From Ophiobolus disseminans (taxonomy: Eukaryota; Ascomycota; Dothideomycetes; Pleosporales; Phaeosphaeriaceae): 13,362 bases of DNA. The DNA lies in assembly GCA_010093685.1 (NCBI GenBank), contig MU006244.1:505466-518827 (forward strand), given 5' to 3'. Made by a program: the position numbers and the translations under genes. A model generated the notes under the pieces. That model ran no database searches. It was not told where the DNA came from and saw only the letters and a list, made by a program, of their open reading frames with translations. The first letter of the stretch is position 1. Each line of letters begins with the position of its first letter. Shown here piece by piece: positions 1-8,205 of the stretch.

Positions 1-332
1 CTAGGCAATAAAGGTTTTATCCTCCTGCCCAATTGAGGCGTACGCGGCCTGCTCGGAGTTAGAGGACTTGTTGCTAGGGGCGGTCGCTTCTGGGGCAGCC
101 TCGCTTTCTGTTTCTTAACCCGTCGATTCTCAGCTCTCATAGTGTAGTTGGTATAGGAAGCGTGATTAGGGGAGGCACTAGTGCGGCTGGGTGCGACTAC
201 GTTGTTCAGCTTATCGTCTTCAGTAGCGAGGCACTCTGCCGCATTGCCAGCGCTGTGGTCATAGAGCCGTACGCGCTTAGGCGATGCTACTGTGCTTTGT
301 CGCGTAACGCCCCACGTCACGTAACGCCCCAT
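1..332 (-). CDS. Partial unidentified reading frame running off the window edge
   Basis: An ATG at 332-330 on the minus strand opens a frame of 110 codons that reaches the window edge without a stop. The product is basic and rich in Arg, Pro and Ser, with a cluster of Arg/Lys residues around residues 66-84 and a Pro/Thr/Arg-rich end. I do not recognise a family. It lies about 110 bp downstream of the stop of the decayed transposase on the same strand, so it may be non-coding transposon DNA that happens to be open, or the beginning of another repeat gene. GC content is high, which makes a chance open frame more likely. A competing minus-strand frame in the same DNA ends with a TAG at positions 1-3. 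Confidence 0.2.
   Translation of the reverse strand, partial: MGRYVTWGVTRQSTVASPKRVRLYDHSAGNAAECLATEDDKLNNVVAPSRTSASPNHASYTNYTMRAENRRVKKQKARLPQKRPPLATSPLTPSRPRTPQLGRRIKPLLP
303..331. repeat. Two-copy short direct repeat (CGTAACGCCCCA)
   Basis: The 12-mer CGTAACGCCCCA occurs at 303-314 and again at 320-331, a period of 17 bp. It lies about 110 bp beyond the 3' end of the transposase relic, where a terminal repeat of that transposon could be expected. No partner copy was found at the other end because that end is missing. A role as a transposon terminus is inference only. Confidence 0.35.
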
Positions 333-442
333 GAACAACATGCTCACCACCACAAAAATGAGGTTATTGCAACCGCCACAATAACTATTATTGCGAGATT
401 TTTTAGTAGAGCGACTGATAATATGCTCGCGATGACTTTATA

Positions 443-1920
443 TTATCTATATTTATGTGGAACGTTGATGTTGCGGCCACGGGAGTTGACTTTGGGTGGT
501 GCAGCCTGTGCAGCCTCTGGCAACAACGCAACACCTCTAGAGATGCCACCGCGTTTCTGGCGCTTGGGCTTAGATGGGGCAATACTTGAGGCTCTCCTCT
601 TGCCTAATTGGGCCTTTTGAGATGCTTTTTTGGTGTTTTGGGCTTTGATTTTGGCTGCGCGCTCGGCCGCCTTGTTGGCCTTGATCTCATCCTTCAGCAA
701 CTTGGCTCTCTCTCTCTCAACACGCTTCTCCTCCTTCTGCTGCTCCTTATAGAGCTTAGCAGCAGCCCGAAGCTCCTTCCTATTAGCCTTTGCAAGCTGT
801 TCTTGGTGTTGTTCCTGCTCCTTTACAGCCTCACGGGCACGGGCCTCTCTAATCTTTCGCGGGGACCAGAAGACGGCACCACCATAGTACTCCTCCCTCT
901 GCTGCAAGTCAAGAGGCTTGCTCTTCTGTTTATGCCTCTTTTTGACTATAAGAGCCTCCTTTAAGCCCTCAATTTTGTTGTGTAGTAGCTCGTTTTGGGT
1001 AGCTAGTGAATGTACCATTTAGCAGAGCGTTTTTGACTCATCTGTGCTCCGATTAGCTACTGCAGAGCGTAAGAGACGCTCCATATGACGCCAGTCGTTC
1101 AAAGTGAGAGCGGAGGGCCGTGCACCCTCTGCTGAGGTATCGTCCATGAAATGCTTTGGTATAGTCTCTCTATCTATAGGCCATATACCAGTACTTTCAA
1201 AGGCCTTAAGGATGAGCTCTGTTGTGAAGGAGGACTGCCACGCTGCCCAGAACAGTAGGAAGAAGTCGCCTTTCTTGACAGGTACCAACCCTTAGCTCTG
1301 CTAGAGGTGGGTAGCGAGGGCGGAGGAGTACGCGTCCAAGAGAGGTTCAAACATAATGACGTCAAGTAGCTGCAAAGTATAGGTACTGTGAGGCGGAAAC
1401 ACGGCTAGAAGGATGCTATAAGAGTCGCAGTAGTCAATAGAATCCATTGTAACGTGGCTGCCATGGCCGTCAAGTATAAGGAGACGCCAATCCCGACCTT
1501 GACAAGCTTTCTGGCGCGTACAGCGATCAAAAACCTGCTTAAGCTAGGCTAATCCAACGTCGTTATTGCTCCACCTAGTTGGACTTGAAGCTACAAAGAC
1601 GTCGTGCTTTCCGGCTTCAATCTCTGCTACCCATGACGACCGTATTGACCCAGATGCGGCGGCATAGATGAGGCCCAGTGGTAGCGTTGTCCCATCTGCG
1701 CAGATAGCTGCTAGTAGGGTTATCCACTCTCAAGAGCCATCTTGGGGGGTTGCGGTGACCCGTTTCTCCTCCCAAAGTTGGCAACTAAAGACGCGTTTTG
1801 AGTCTCCTAAAATACCAATCATAAAGCCCTTTTTGTCTATATTGTACGTATGCTCAGGTTGTACGTTATACTTCCTCATCTTAGCATGTAGTAGGTCGAA
1901 ATAGAGCTTGTACTTGGCCC
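443..1920 (-). pseudogene. Fot1/pogo-type DDE transposase, 5'-truncated and stop-riddled
   Basis: A single minus-strand frame runs from about 1920 to the stop at 443. It encodes the catalytic and C-terminal parts of a pogo/Fot1-like (Tc1-mariner superfamily) transposase. Visible landmarks are YNID (first catalytic Asp, codon 1835-1837), LILDGHGSH (second Asp, codon 1469-1471), LLDV (third Asp, codon 1361-1363), FESTGIWP near 1200, and a long Lys/Arg/Glu/Ala-rich tail with coiled-coil character (about 500-900). The second and third Asp are separated by 35 residues, as in this family. Five premature stops break it: TGA 1730-1732, TAG 1544-1546, TAG 1301-1303, TAA 1292-1294 and TAA 1019-1021. 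The last four fit RIP-type changes of Gln or Trp codons; the TGA does not. The Glu usually following the first Asp is Lys. No frameshift was found. The N-terminal CENP-B/HTH DNA-binding part is absent; homology stops where a G-rich repeat begins. It cannot make active transposase. Confidence 0.88.
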
Positions 1921-2080
1921 CAGAGTAGGGTGGTAAATGGGTTCGGGGTACCCAGCAGTGGGTATGGGTTGGGTTGGGGTCGCACGGACGATGGGTTGAG
2001 GTTGAGGTTGGGTCGCATGGACCAGTGGCTGTGGTTGGGTTGTGATAGCTCTAGCGCGGGTAGAGGTTGGGTTGTATTAT
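1921..2080 (+). repeat. G-rich low-complexity block with hAT-like terminus
   Basis: The plus strand is strongly G/T-biased, built from variants of GGGTTGGGTT and GGTTGAGGTT. It includes a loose internal duplication in which GGGTCGCACGGAC (about 1977) recurs as GGGTCGCATGGAC (about 2010). The block begins with CAGAGTAGGGTGGTAAATGG, exactly where transposase homology ends. Termini starting CAGNG and leading into G-rich repeats are typical of hAT-superfamily elements, so this may be one end of a hAT element or MITE that inserted into the transposase. No matching inverted terminus was seen elsewhere in the window, so the assignment is inference. The open frame across this block is low-complexity and not a gene. 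Confidence 0.45.
1960..1979 (+). other. Canonical G-quadruplex motif
   Basis: GGGTATGGGTTGGGTTGGGG has four runs of at least three guanines with loops of 3, 2 and 2 nt, which satisfies the usual G3+N1-7 pattern for an intramolecular G-quadruplex on the plus strand. Formation is predicted from pattern only. Confidence 0.7.
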
Positions 2081-2409
2081 GTCAGGGAGTGAAGCTTCCA
2101 ACAAAAAGCAACGATACTCACCCTGGTAGCACTAAAAATCGACCTTAGATCTAAAACAGGGATTGCCCGCACGCTCACATCGTGAGACCAGACCATATTG
2201 GGAGAGACCCGATAACATCAGCTTGAGGTTCAAGATCATAGTCACCAGGGCGTGGTAAGAGGAAATGTATGCAATAGACTTCCATGAGAAAATCTCTGCC
2301 ACGCAAACAGCTGAAGGTGAGATTCACACGAAAACGGCCTAGCATTTCTGCTTGGAGGGGCTTTCAACCCTTCCCCAACGTCAACGTGAGAGAGGATTGG
2401 AAGACAAAT
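2081..2409. other. No gene: 3' flank of the zinc-finger gene
   Basis: I see no coding frame, RNA gene or clear repeat here. The stretch separates the repeat block from the stop codon of the minus-strand zinc-finger gene and probably contains that gene's 3' UTR and polyadenylation region. No clear AATAAA-type signal was identified. Confidence 0.4.
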
Positions 2410-5294
2410 CTAGTTGTAGTACTTCCCAAACATTGACCTACCAAGCTCATATTCGGTCAATGATTGCCTTGACGAGCCACCAGCCCATGTAGAGGGGCAA
2501 GTGTACACCTGGACAACCACTCCGCGTTTGTGTGTACCTGCTGTCATGTCAATTACAGAAGATAGGCGACTTGCTGGAGCAACTTACGTCCATGAGGTAA
2601 ACTGTGAGTTTGCCAAGATCCCGCACGGCGCATCAAAGGCAACCATTGTTGGAGATTTTCGGGAACCATTGAGAAAGCAATGAGTGCCAGAAAGATGGGT
2701 AGCTCGCCTACCAACCCACCATACCCCTTGTGTAGGGCTGTGGGGCCGTGATAAATATCAGGCATCAACATGTGTGGCCAACGTTGATCGGCGCTGTGCA
2801 CTCTGAGTGTACTTTGTGACCCCGCAGATGTCATGTACGATGCAAGATCCATCTCATCGTGATCAAATGTCAAGGGGTGCCAAGCTTCACCTAGTGTAGG
2901 TACAGTCGCATCTGTTCTCATGAAAGTCAGTCCGCCCCTCTTTCTCGCAAACTCATGAGTGTACTGGAAGATGAATTGGTATTCCACTTACCTCCTTCAA
3001 GTACCCAGAAGCCAAACCCACTACTATAGAACACAGAATACGTCTTGAACTCGGACCTCGATAGATCCGGCGGTGATGAAAAGGAGACTTGTCGGATAGT
3101 ATTTTCATCATGATACCACCAAAGGTCTGAGACCCCGTGGCCTTCTACCAAACGATAATTGTAGCCTGGATTTGAGGAAGGCATCCACATACCCGTTGGA
3201 GTATACATTGGCACGATGTCTGGATGCTCGCGTATTTCATCAACTTTGAAGATGAATGAATACTGTTGAATGGTGTCAGCATAGGATCAATTGTTGAAGT
3301 GCAATCAGTCATCTTACCTTGTCGCCAGTTATGTTCTTCGCCTGAATATCTCCTCCACGCTCAGCGAATTGGAGATCACTAGACAAGGCATTGGACGATA
3401 ACCTGATCTCACTATCTTTGTCCTTCATAGGCAACTTCCCTACGTGCTCGCTCACGGCTAACTTCCCTTCGCGTTCCTTCACGTCTATGGTCCCTTCGTG
3501 CTCGGTCACAAGCATCTTCTCTCCGCGTTCGATCACGGGCATCTTCCCTCCCCGTTCGTCCAGCTGATGAATACTATCTGGTGATACTGTTCTATGATCC
3601 ATATTTGGCGCAGATAATCCCTTTTCCAGGGTCGTGGACTCAAGAGGAGACTGAATGGCAAACTGTTCCATTTTCTCCTCCAAGAATCCAACTGTGTCTT
3701 TTCGCAATTGATCTTCTGGAGAGCCGGTGCTTTCAAAACTTTGATTGGGGATATTGGATGCTTCCGCGTTGTCTAATGCCGTTGACACTATTCGGCTCCT
3801 GTTCGTCCCCACGCTGATCTCACCTGCAAGCTCAGCATCAGCCTCATGTCCGCCTACAGTGGGAAGGGCAAACAACGCAAGCTGTTCAAGATGCGAGGCA
3901 AGATGTCTCTTGAAGGCCGTAAGCGAAACGATATGTCTATTGGAGGCGTCATCTGCGACGGACCTGTGTGGTTGCTCCTTATTCTTCCGTTGTTGGGCCC
4001 AAGTTTGGCAGCATGGGCAATCAGTAGCGAGAAGGTGAGTGAGGGGTTTTCGACTCAAATCTAACACTGACTCTCGATCCTGTTGTGTAGCTAATGGCAC
4101 ATTGTGGTGCTGAAAATGTCCAAGGTACTGATCTTCTGATGGCAGCCTCGTGTTGCAAGCGATGCAAACGTACTCAACGCGATGGCATTGCATTTCATGC
4201 CGCCACCATTCGCCCATGACTTTGTACATCGGGGCTTCGCAATTTTCGAATGTGCAGATGTATGGGCGAAGATCTGACAAGACATGTTGTCGCCAGGATT
4301 TCTCACTTTTGAAGGTGTGCACACGGAAACAGATTGGACACTCGACCTCTTTGCCATTACCCACACGTAGGCTTTCCAGGCTCGGTATCCTTGAGTTCAA
4401 GCTGTGTTCCAATTCGCCATCAACGGACGGCGAAATGGTGGACAATGTGGAAGAGTCGTCCCCAGTTTCAGACATCGTCGTAAGCTTCTCCACTGGTCCT
4501 AACGGCGACGCTGTGGGGACATAGGTTGTAGGCTTAGTTGAAGTGGCCCCCAAAAATACACTACCTGTCAAGGCAGGCTCGGCGGTGGGCACGACGTCTA
4601 GCATGGTGTTATGATCTCGGGCGTAGCTCAAGTAAGATCGTCGCTTTGTGATGGCGCTTCCCAGTCGCTCCTGCAACCAACGTTTGGACCCAATGGCAAG
4701 CTTTGGAAACTTGTCGCCCACAAACGCAACGTCAAACTGGTCATTGAAGCGGTAACTTTCTTTTCTTAGTGCTTTGTCGAAAGGATCTGTCAATGGGGCC
4801 CGGCAAACAAGAGTTGAGATCCGGAACAATCGTTTGGTACAGGCTCCGATCTCGGCGCATAATTCACTCTCCTGGTCTGCGGTAGAAGGAGGCTCCCAAA
4901 GACCTGGTGTGGACACATCGAAGTCCTGAGCTTCGACCTGATCGTGCTTTTGTTCACCGCGAATTTCGGTACCCAATTCTGCGGGGACGATCATAGTGAC
5001 TTCTGCAGATCGCTGACCAGAGGTAATGCTCCATAGCTCGATGGTAACGTCGCGCAGGTCATCTAGTAACTCGCCTATGTGAACCAAGAGCGTTGCCGCT
5101 TCGCGCATGCGTGATTCGACTGACAAGGGATGGCTGGCGCGATGGAGTGCACCAATGTTGCCGATCCAGAGGCTGAAGCGTGAGAGCTCGTCTCGCACTA
5201 TTTGGCGAGTTGAATGATGTTTGTCTCGGAGGTCGCTCGTTATGGAATGCAAAAATTTCAAGATCAACGTGCAGCGCTCTGCTGTGGAAGCCAT
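2410..5294 (-). CDS. AcuF-like C2H2 zinc-finger protein, four exons
   Basis: My exon model on the minus strand is 5294-3318, 3262-2992, 2911-2588 and 2540-2410 (stop TAG 2412-2410), 2703 nt, 900 aa. Residues 1-80 carry the N-terminal signature of the family annotated as 'oxidoreductase acuF-like C2H2 zinc finger' (DEL..RF.LW.GNIGAL, SRMREA). Zinc-finger pairs follow: C319/C322 with H337, C347/C352 with H366/H371, C377/C380 with H393/H396-H397, and C426/C429 with H464/H468, ending in HLEQLALFALP. Residues 579-628 are five to six 9-residue repeats, and about 660-900 is a region I do not recognise, with a short hydrophobic stretch at 819-833. The family's function is unknown; the name comes from automated annotation and does not imply enzyme activity. 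Cys/His fingers suggest nucleic-acid or protein binding. Exon 1 is very secure; exons 2 and 3 are well supported by splice sites and frame; exon 4 is less certain. It is transcribed divergently from the DUF7580 gene. Confidence 0.8.
2541..2587 (-). other. Intron 3 of the zinc-finger gene (47 bp), alternative acceptor
   Basis: Minus strand: donor GTAAGT after CATGGAC, branch-site candidate TTGACAT, acceptor ACAG followed at once by CAG. Splicing at either AG (intron 2541-2587 or 2538-2587) keeps the same frame, differing by one codon, and yields an exon 4 ending at TAG 2412-2410. The intron is near the lower size limit and the branch site sits close to the acceptor. If not used, translation would stop at the TAA at 2553-2555. 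Confidence 0.55.
2912..2991 (-). other. Intron 2 of the zinc-finger gene (80 bp)
   Basis: Minus strand: donor GTAAGT after GAAGGAG, branch-site candidate ACTGAC, acceptor GAACAG. It is phase 1; joining G to AT makes Asp750 and restores an open frame of 107 codons. Without splicing the frame ends at a TGA at 2927-2929. Confidence 0.8.
3263..3317 (-). other. Intron 1 of the zinc-finger gene (55 bp)
   Basis: Minus strand: donor GTAAGA directly after the AAG codon of Lys659 (phase 0), branch-site candidate GCTGACA, acceptor CAACAG. Size and signals are typical of filamentous fungi. Retention would add Val-Arg and a stop (TGA at 3311-3309), giving a 661-residue zinc-finger-only product. Confidence 0.82.
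3416..3559 (-). repeat. 27 bp in-frame minisatellite in exon 1 (9-residue repeats)
   Basis: About five units of 27 bp (clear boundaries at 3443, 3470, 3497, 3524 and 3551, plus a diverged unit from 3416) encode variants of ERGGKMPVI: ERGEKMLVT, EHEGTIDVK, EREGKLAVS, EHVGKLPMK, then DKDSEIRLS. The pattern is charged residues, then Gly-Lys/Thr, then hydrophobic residues in alternation. Because the period is a multiple of three, copy number could vary without breaking the frame. The units differ by several substitutions each, so the array is not freshly expanded. Confidence 0.88.
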
Positions 5295-5530
5295 TCCGAC
5301 GTTAAATTATGATTTCGAGTTGCAAAAAAGTATCATGGGATCGAAAATCTGAAAAGGCAGCTCTTTCGGAGGGGTTGGTACAAGGGCCCCGGCTTCAGGG
5401 TTGGGGGCCGAAATTGCGGGACTGAAAGACACCAACCCCTCCTTCCTCGGATCACCTCAGCACCTCCCTCACAAGGCTCTCCTTCCAACCTTTTCACATA
5501 TGTCCGAATCTCTAATACAAATCGTCAGCC
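5295..5530. promoter_or_regulatory. Shared divergent promoter region
   Basis: The start codons of the two intact genes lie 236 bp apart, head to head, so this stretch must hold the 5' UTRs and core promoters of both. It contains the inverted repeat described separately and a pyrimidine-rich run at about 5436-5500 (plus strand), common just upstream of fungal transcription starts. No TATA box at a convincing position was seen. Confidence 0.7.
5368..5442. promoter_or_regulatory. Nested inverted repeat with STRE-like cores
   Basis: GGAGGGGTTGGT (5368-5379) is a perfect reverse complement of ACCAACCCCTCC (5431-5442). Inside lies a second pair, GGCCCC (5385-5390) and GGGGCC (5404-5409). The outer arms contain AGGGG (5370-5374) and CCCCT (5436-5440), the core of the stress response element bound by Msn2/4-type C2H2 factors in fungi. 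Symmetry in a divergent promoter suggests paired sites that could serve both genes; a DNA cruciform or an RNA hairpin in a 5' UTR is an alternative. The palindrome is seen directly; the binding role is inferred. Confidence 0.6.
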
Positions 5531-7264
5531 ATGAGTGGGCTCGAGATTGCAGGGGTTATTCTTGGCTCCTTCCCACTAATCATTTCCAGCATTGAACGCT
5601 GGCACAACATGGCAAAAATAGGAGGATATCTCATGCACATCAAAAAGGAATATCGCAAATGTCGTAGCGATGCGCGTTACTATGAGGTAGCCTACCGCAA
5701 CAACTTGGAAGAACTTCTGCTTCCAAACATCATGACAAGGTCTGATTTGGATGAGCTACTGAAAGACCCCGGGGGTAACAGATGGAAAAATGATCAGGCT
5801 TTGCAACATCGGCTAGAGGAGCGACTCCACGGATCTTACTCTGTGTATCAAGATCTCATGCTACGTCTGAAGGAAACCACCGAAGCGTTAGCAGAAGAAC
5901 TTTTATTCGAGAGCGATGCCTTGCAAGGCAGATTGGTCTTGGGCCATAACGTCAAGATGACGCAACCACCGCCAAAACGAGCATCTATGGGCATGCGTGC
6001 CCGCGAGAATATCAACTTCCAAATGTTCCGCATGAAGTTCAGCCTGAGGGAATCAGTTCGCGACGGATTGTTTGCACAACTCAAGGAATACAACGAGCGT
6101 CTCCAGCACTTGATGCACAGTAGTGGCAGGTTACAACTACTGCAAAAGACTGCGGAAATCAATCTTGGCTCGAAAGCCCTAGAGGCTAGATTGCAGAAAA
6201 TATGGAGAAGCTCTGATCTCTTGTTCCGCGCCTTGCAGCTTGCCTGGCAATGCCCGTGCCGCGAGTCTCACGTCGCCAATCTACGGCTTGAACACCAAAA
6301 CGCATCCGAAATTTGTTTTGAGATCATACTGATGTTCATGGCAACTTCCGACCCATCCCCCGCCTTACCCTGGACATGGCATGAGCTCCAATGTGGGTAC
6401 ATGCCTGATTGTGGACACTCTTACGCCACACCTGCCGCTTCACCCTGTGCGCTTCCGTATCGCACTACATCGAAGAGCCACAATCTCACGCCTGCTGATA
6501 ACATTGTGCCCTATGCAAAAGGTCCTGCACGGATTATTCCAACCATCCGATTTGCTGATATACCCAACACAATGCAACTCTGCAATGGATTAGCGAGCAT
6601 CACCCAGAAAAGTTGCATGGGTGTCGTCAGCCATGAAGACTTATTGTACCATTTGCACCCTCTGAGAAAACGGCAAGAGAACACATTGCCCACACCGGTC
6701 ACACTGGACCATATCCTGTCCCGTCATTATGAAGGGGATGTTTCCCTGCGTCAGCGTATCACAATCGCAACGCTACTCGCATCAGCTGTGGTTCAACTGA
6801 CTTTCACACCCTGGCTTCGCAATAGGCTCAAAAAGAGTGACATCATCTTCTTCCAGGATCCAAACGCCGGGACAGATTTACAGCTTGACGAGCCTTTCAT
6901 TTGTCAGGCCTTTGACAATATCAACACATCTGAAGCTGCTCCTGGGGCAAAAGAACTCAATTTCTTCTCTCTTGGCGTGTTGCTTGTTGAGTTGTGCTTT
7001 GGCAAAAGACTAGAAGACAGTCGCATACGCCAGGATCATCCAGTTGGTGATGCTGAGTCAAAGAAGGTTTACGACCTAGTGGCAGCACTTAAGTGGTCGC
7101 ACAGCGTCGGTGAGAATGCCGGGGAAGATTATGCACGTGCGGTTGGATGGTGCTTCACTAGTGGGGGTGTTGTGGGCAAAAGCTGGCGAAGTGACGTGAG
7201 CGTGAATGTGGTACAACCGCTGAGGCAATGTTTAGAGTACTTGAAGATACCGGATGGAACGTAG
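5531..7264 (+). CDS. DUF7580 family protein, degenerate kinase-like C-terminus
   Basis: An uninterrupted 577-residue frame. The start is the ATG at 5531, which gives the conserved family N-terminus MSGLEIAGVILGSFPLIISS, a short hydrophobic helix. Residues about 30-270 are mostly helical and charged (REx, LQHRLEERL, LKETTEALAEEL, LKEYNERLQHLMH). Residues about 395-577 match the DUF7580 module: SLRQRITIATLLASAVVQL, TPWL (427-429 region), SDIIFFQD (436-443), and NFFSLGVLLVELCFG (477-491), resembling kinase subdomain IX and helix F. No HRD catalytic loop, DFG or glycine loop was found, so catalysis is unlikely; it looks like a pseudokinase-type scaffold. The family is abundant and expanded in filamentous ascomycetes and has no established role. 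The N-terminal segment resembles those of fungal HeLo-like and NLR-associated proteins, so membrane association or signalling is possible. It has no introns and shares its promoter with the divergent zinc-finger gene. Confidence 0.87.
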   Translation: MSGLEIAGVILGSFPLIISSIERWHNMAKIGGYLMHIKKEYRKCRSDARYYEVAYRNNLEELLLPNIMTRSDLDELLKDPGGNRWKNDQALQHRLEERLHGSYSVYQDLMLRLKETTEALAEELLFESDALQGRLVLGHNVKMTQPPPKRASMGMRARENINFQMFRMKFSLRESVRDGLFAQLKEYNERLQHLMHSSGRLQLLQKTAEINLGSKALEARLQKIWRSSDLLFRALQLAWQCPCRESHVANLRLEHQNASEICFEIILMFMATSDPSPALPWTWHELQCGYMPDCGHSYATPAASPCALPYRTTSKSHNLTPADNIVPYAKGPARIIPTIRFADIPNTMQLCNGLASITQKSCMGVVSHEDLLYHLHPLRKRQENTLPTPVTLDHILSRHYEGDVSLRQRITIATLLASAVVQLTFTPWLRNRLKKSDIIFFQDPNAGTDLQLDEPFICQAFDNINTSEAAPGAKELNFFSLGVLLVELCFGKRLEDSRIRQDHPVGDAESKKVYDLVAALKWSHSVGENAGEDYARAVGWCFTSGGVVGKSWRSDVSVNVVQPLRQCLEYLKIPDGT

Positions 7265-8205
7265 GCAAATGGCGAAGGTTCATGGATGGACTTGATGCAT
7301 GACGAGCACGTCATCCCAAACAGTCGGAGATGTTACGTAAGGAACGCACTTCACAAACAGGACGAGATGAATGATATGTCTAATGTAGGTTCGCTTTATG
7401 TCAAGGGTGAAAAGCACTTTAAAGATAGCCCCAACATCCCATCGAACCAGTTCAAACATGTTTTAAACTCCAACATTGTTATGCTATAAAAGTTCATGAA
7501 TTCAGGCTTCTTGTTGGTCAAATACTAAACTTTGAGCAACATACCGACTGTGCCACAGTAATCCATACGCATGTGAGGCTGTGCCGGAATCCGATGGCAC
7601 ATTTTCCGATAACGTACACGTTCCATACACCGCCTTTTCATTTGCAAGTCCAGTCATTTAATCACTCAAGGCTTCACAGCATCTTCTGCTCTTCTAAGGT
7701 GATCACCTCTCTAACACTTATAAAAGGTTGTGGGAAGAGAGCAGAGATGAAGAAGAAGGTTGATTGTTCTATAGAGTAGACGAGCAAGACTATATACAAG
7801 AGTACGCGTAAGCATATGACATGGAAAGAGTGGCTGTGAAAGCTATAGAAGGTACTAGAATGTACCGTGCTAATTTAAGCTCATGTATCGGACCGATAGG
7901 GGATCACGATGTACCGATGAGGTTGAGCTGCCAGGTCTGACAAAGGTCATCTTGTCTCCGCTCAGTATTCGACATCAGGCAAGATAACCAACAAGTTTAA
8001 TCCCACAAAAAGAGCTATGGCTTCGAGCGTGCCCTACAACAAACGGAACCTTACTTTACTTGACGCGCAAGCTTTTGTGTCCTCTTTGGGACTAGCCACA
8101 GGGAAACAGAAGACCCAGGTCTTGGATCTTGTCGCAGTACTAGTCAAGGTCAATACAAAACCTGAACTTGCAAGCATATGGACCCAATCGTTGACCTTGC
8201 GAGTC
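7265..8205. other. No recognisable gene between DUF7580 and the oxidoreductase relic
   Basis: About 940 bp of AT-richer DNA. It should contain the 3' UTR of the DUF7580 gene. Short open frames (for example 7286-7489 and 7573-7779) show no family features or convincing codon pattern. A small dyad TATCGG-A-CCGATA lies near 7885. The first 60 or so codons of the open frame that starts at 8017 match nothing I know. Confidence 0.45.

Noticed and set aside
162..620. 152-codon plus-strand open frame
   Set aside because: It overlaps the transposase tail and the edge frame on the opposite strand, has no family features, and is best explained as a shadow frame.
608..964. Leucine-rich plus-strand frame resembling a membrane protein
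   Set aside because: It is the antisense of the Lys/Glu-rich coiled-coil tail of the transposase; antisense of Lys/Glu codons reads as Leu/Phe.
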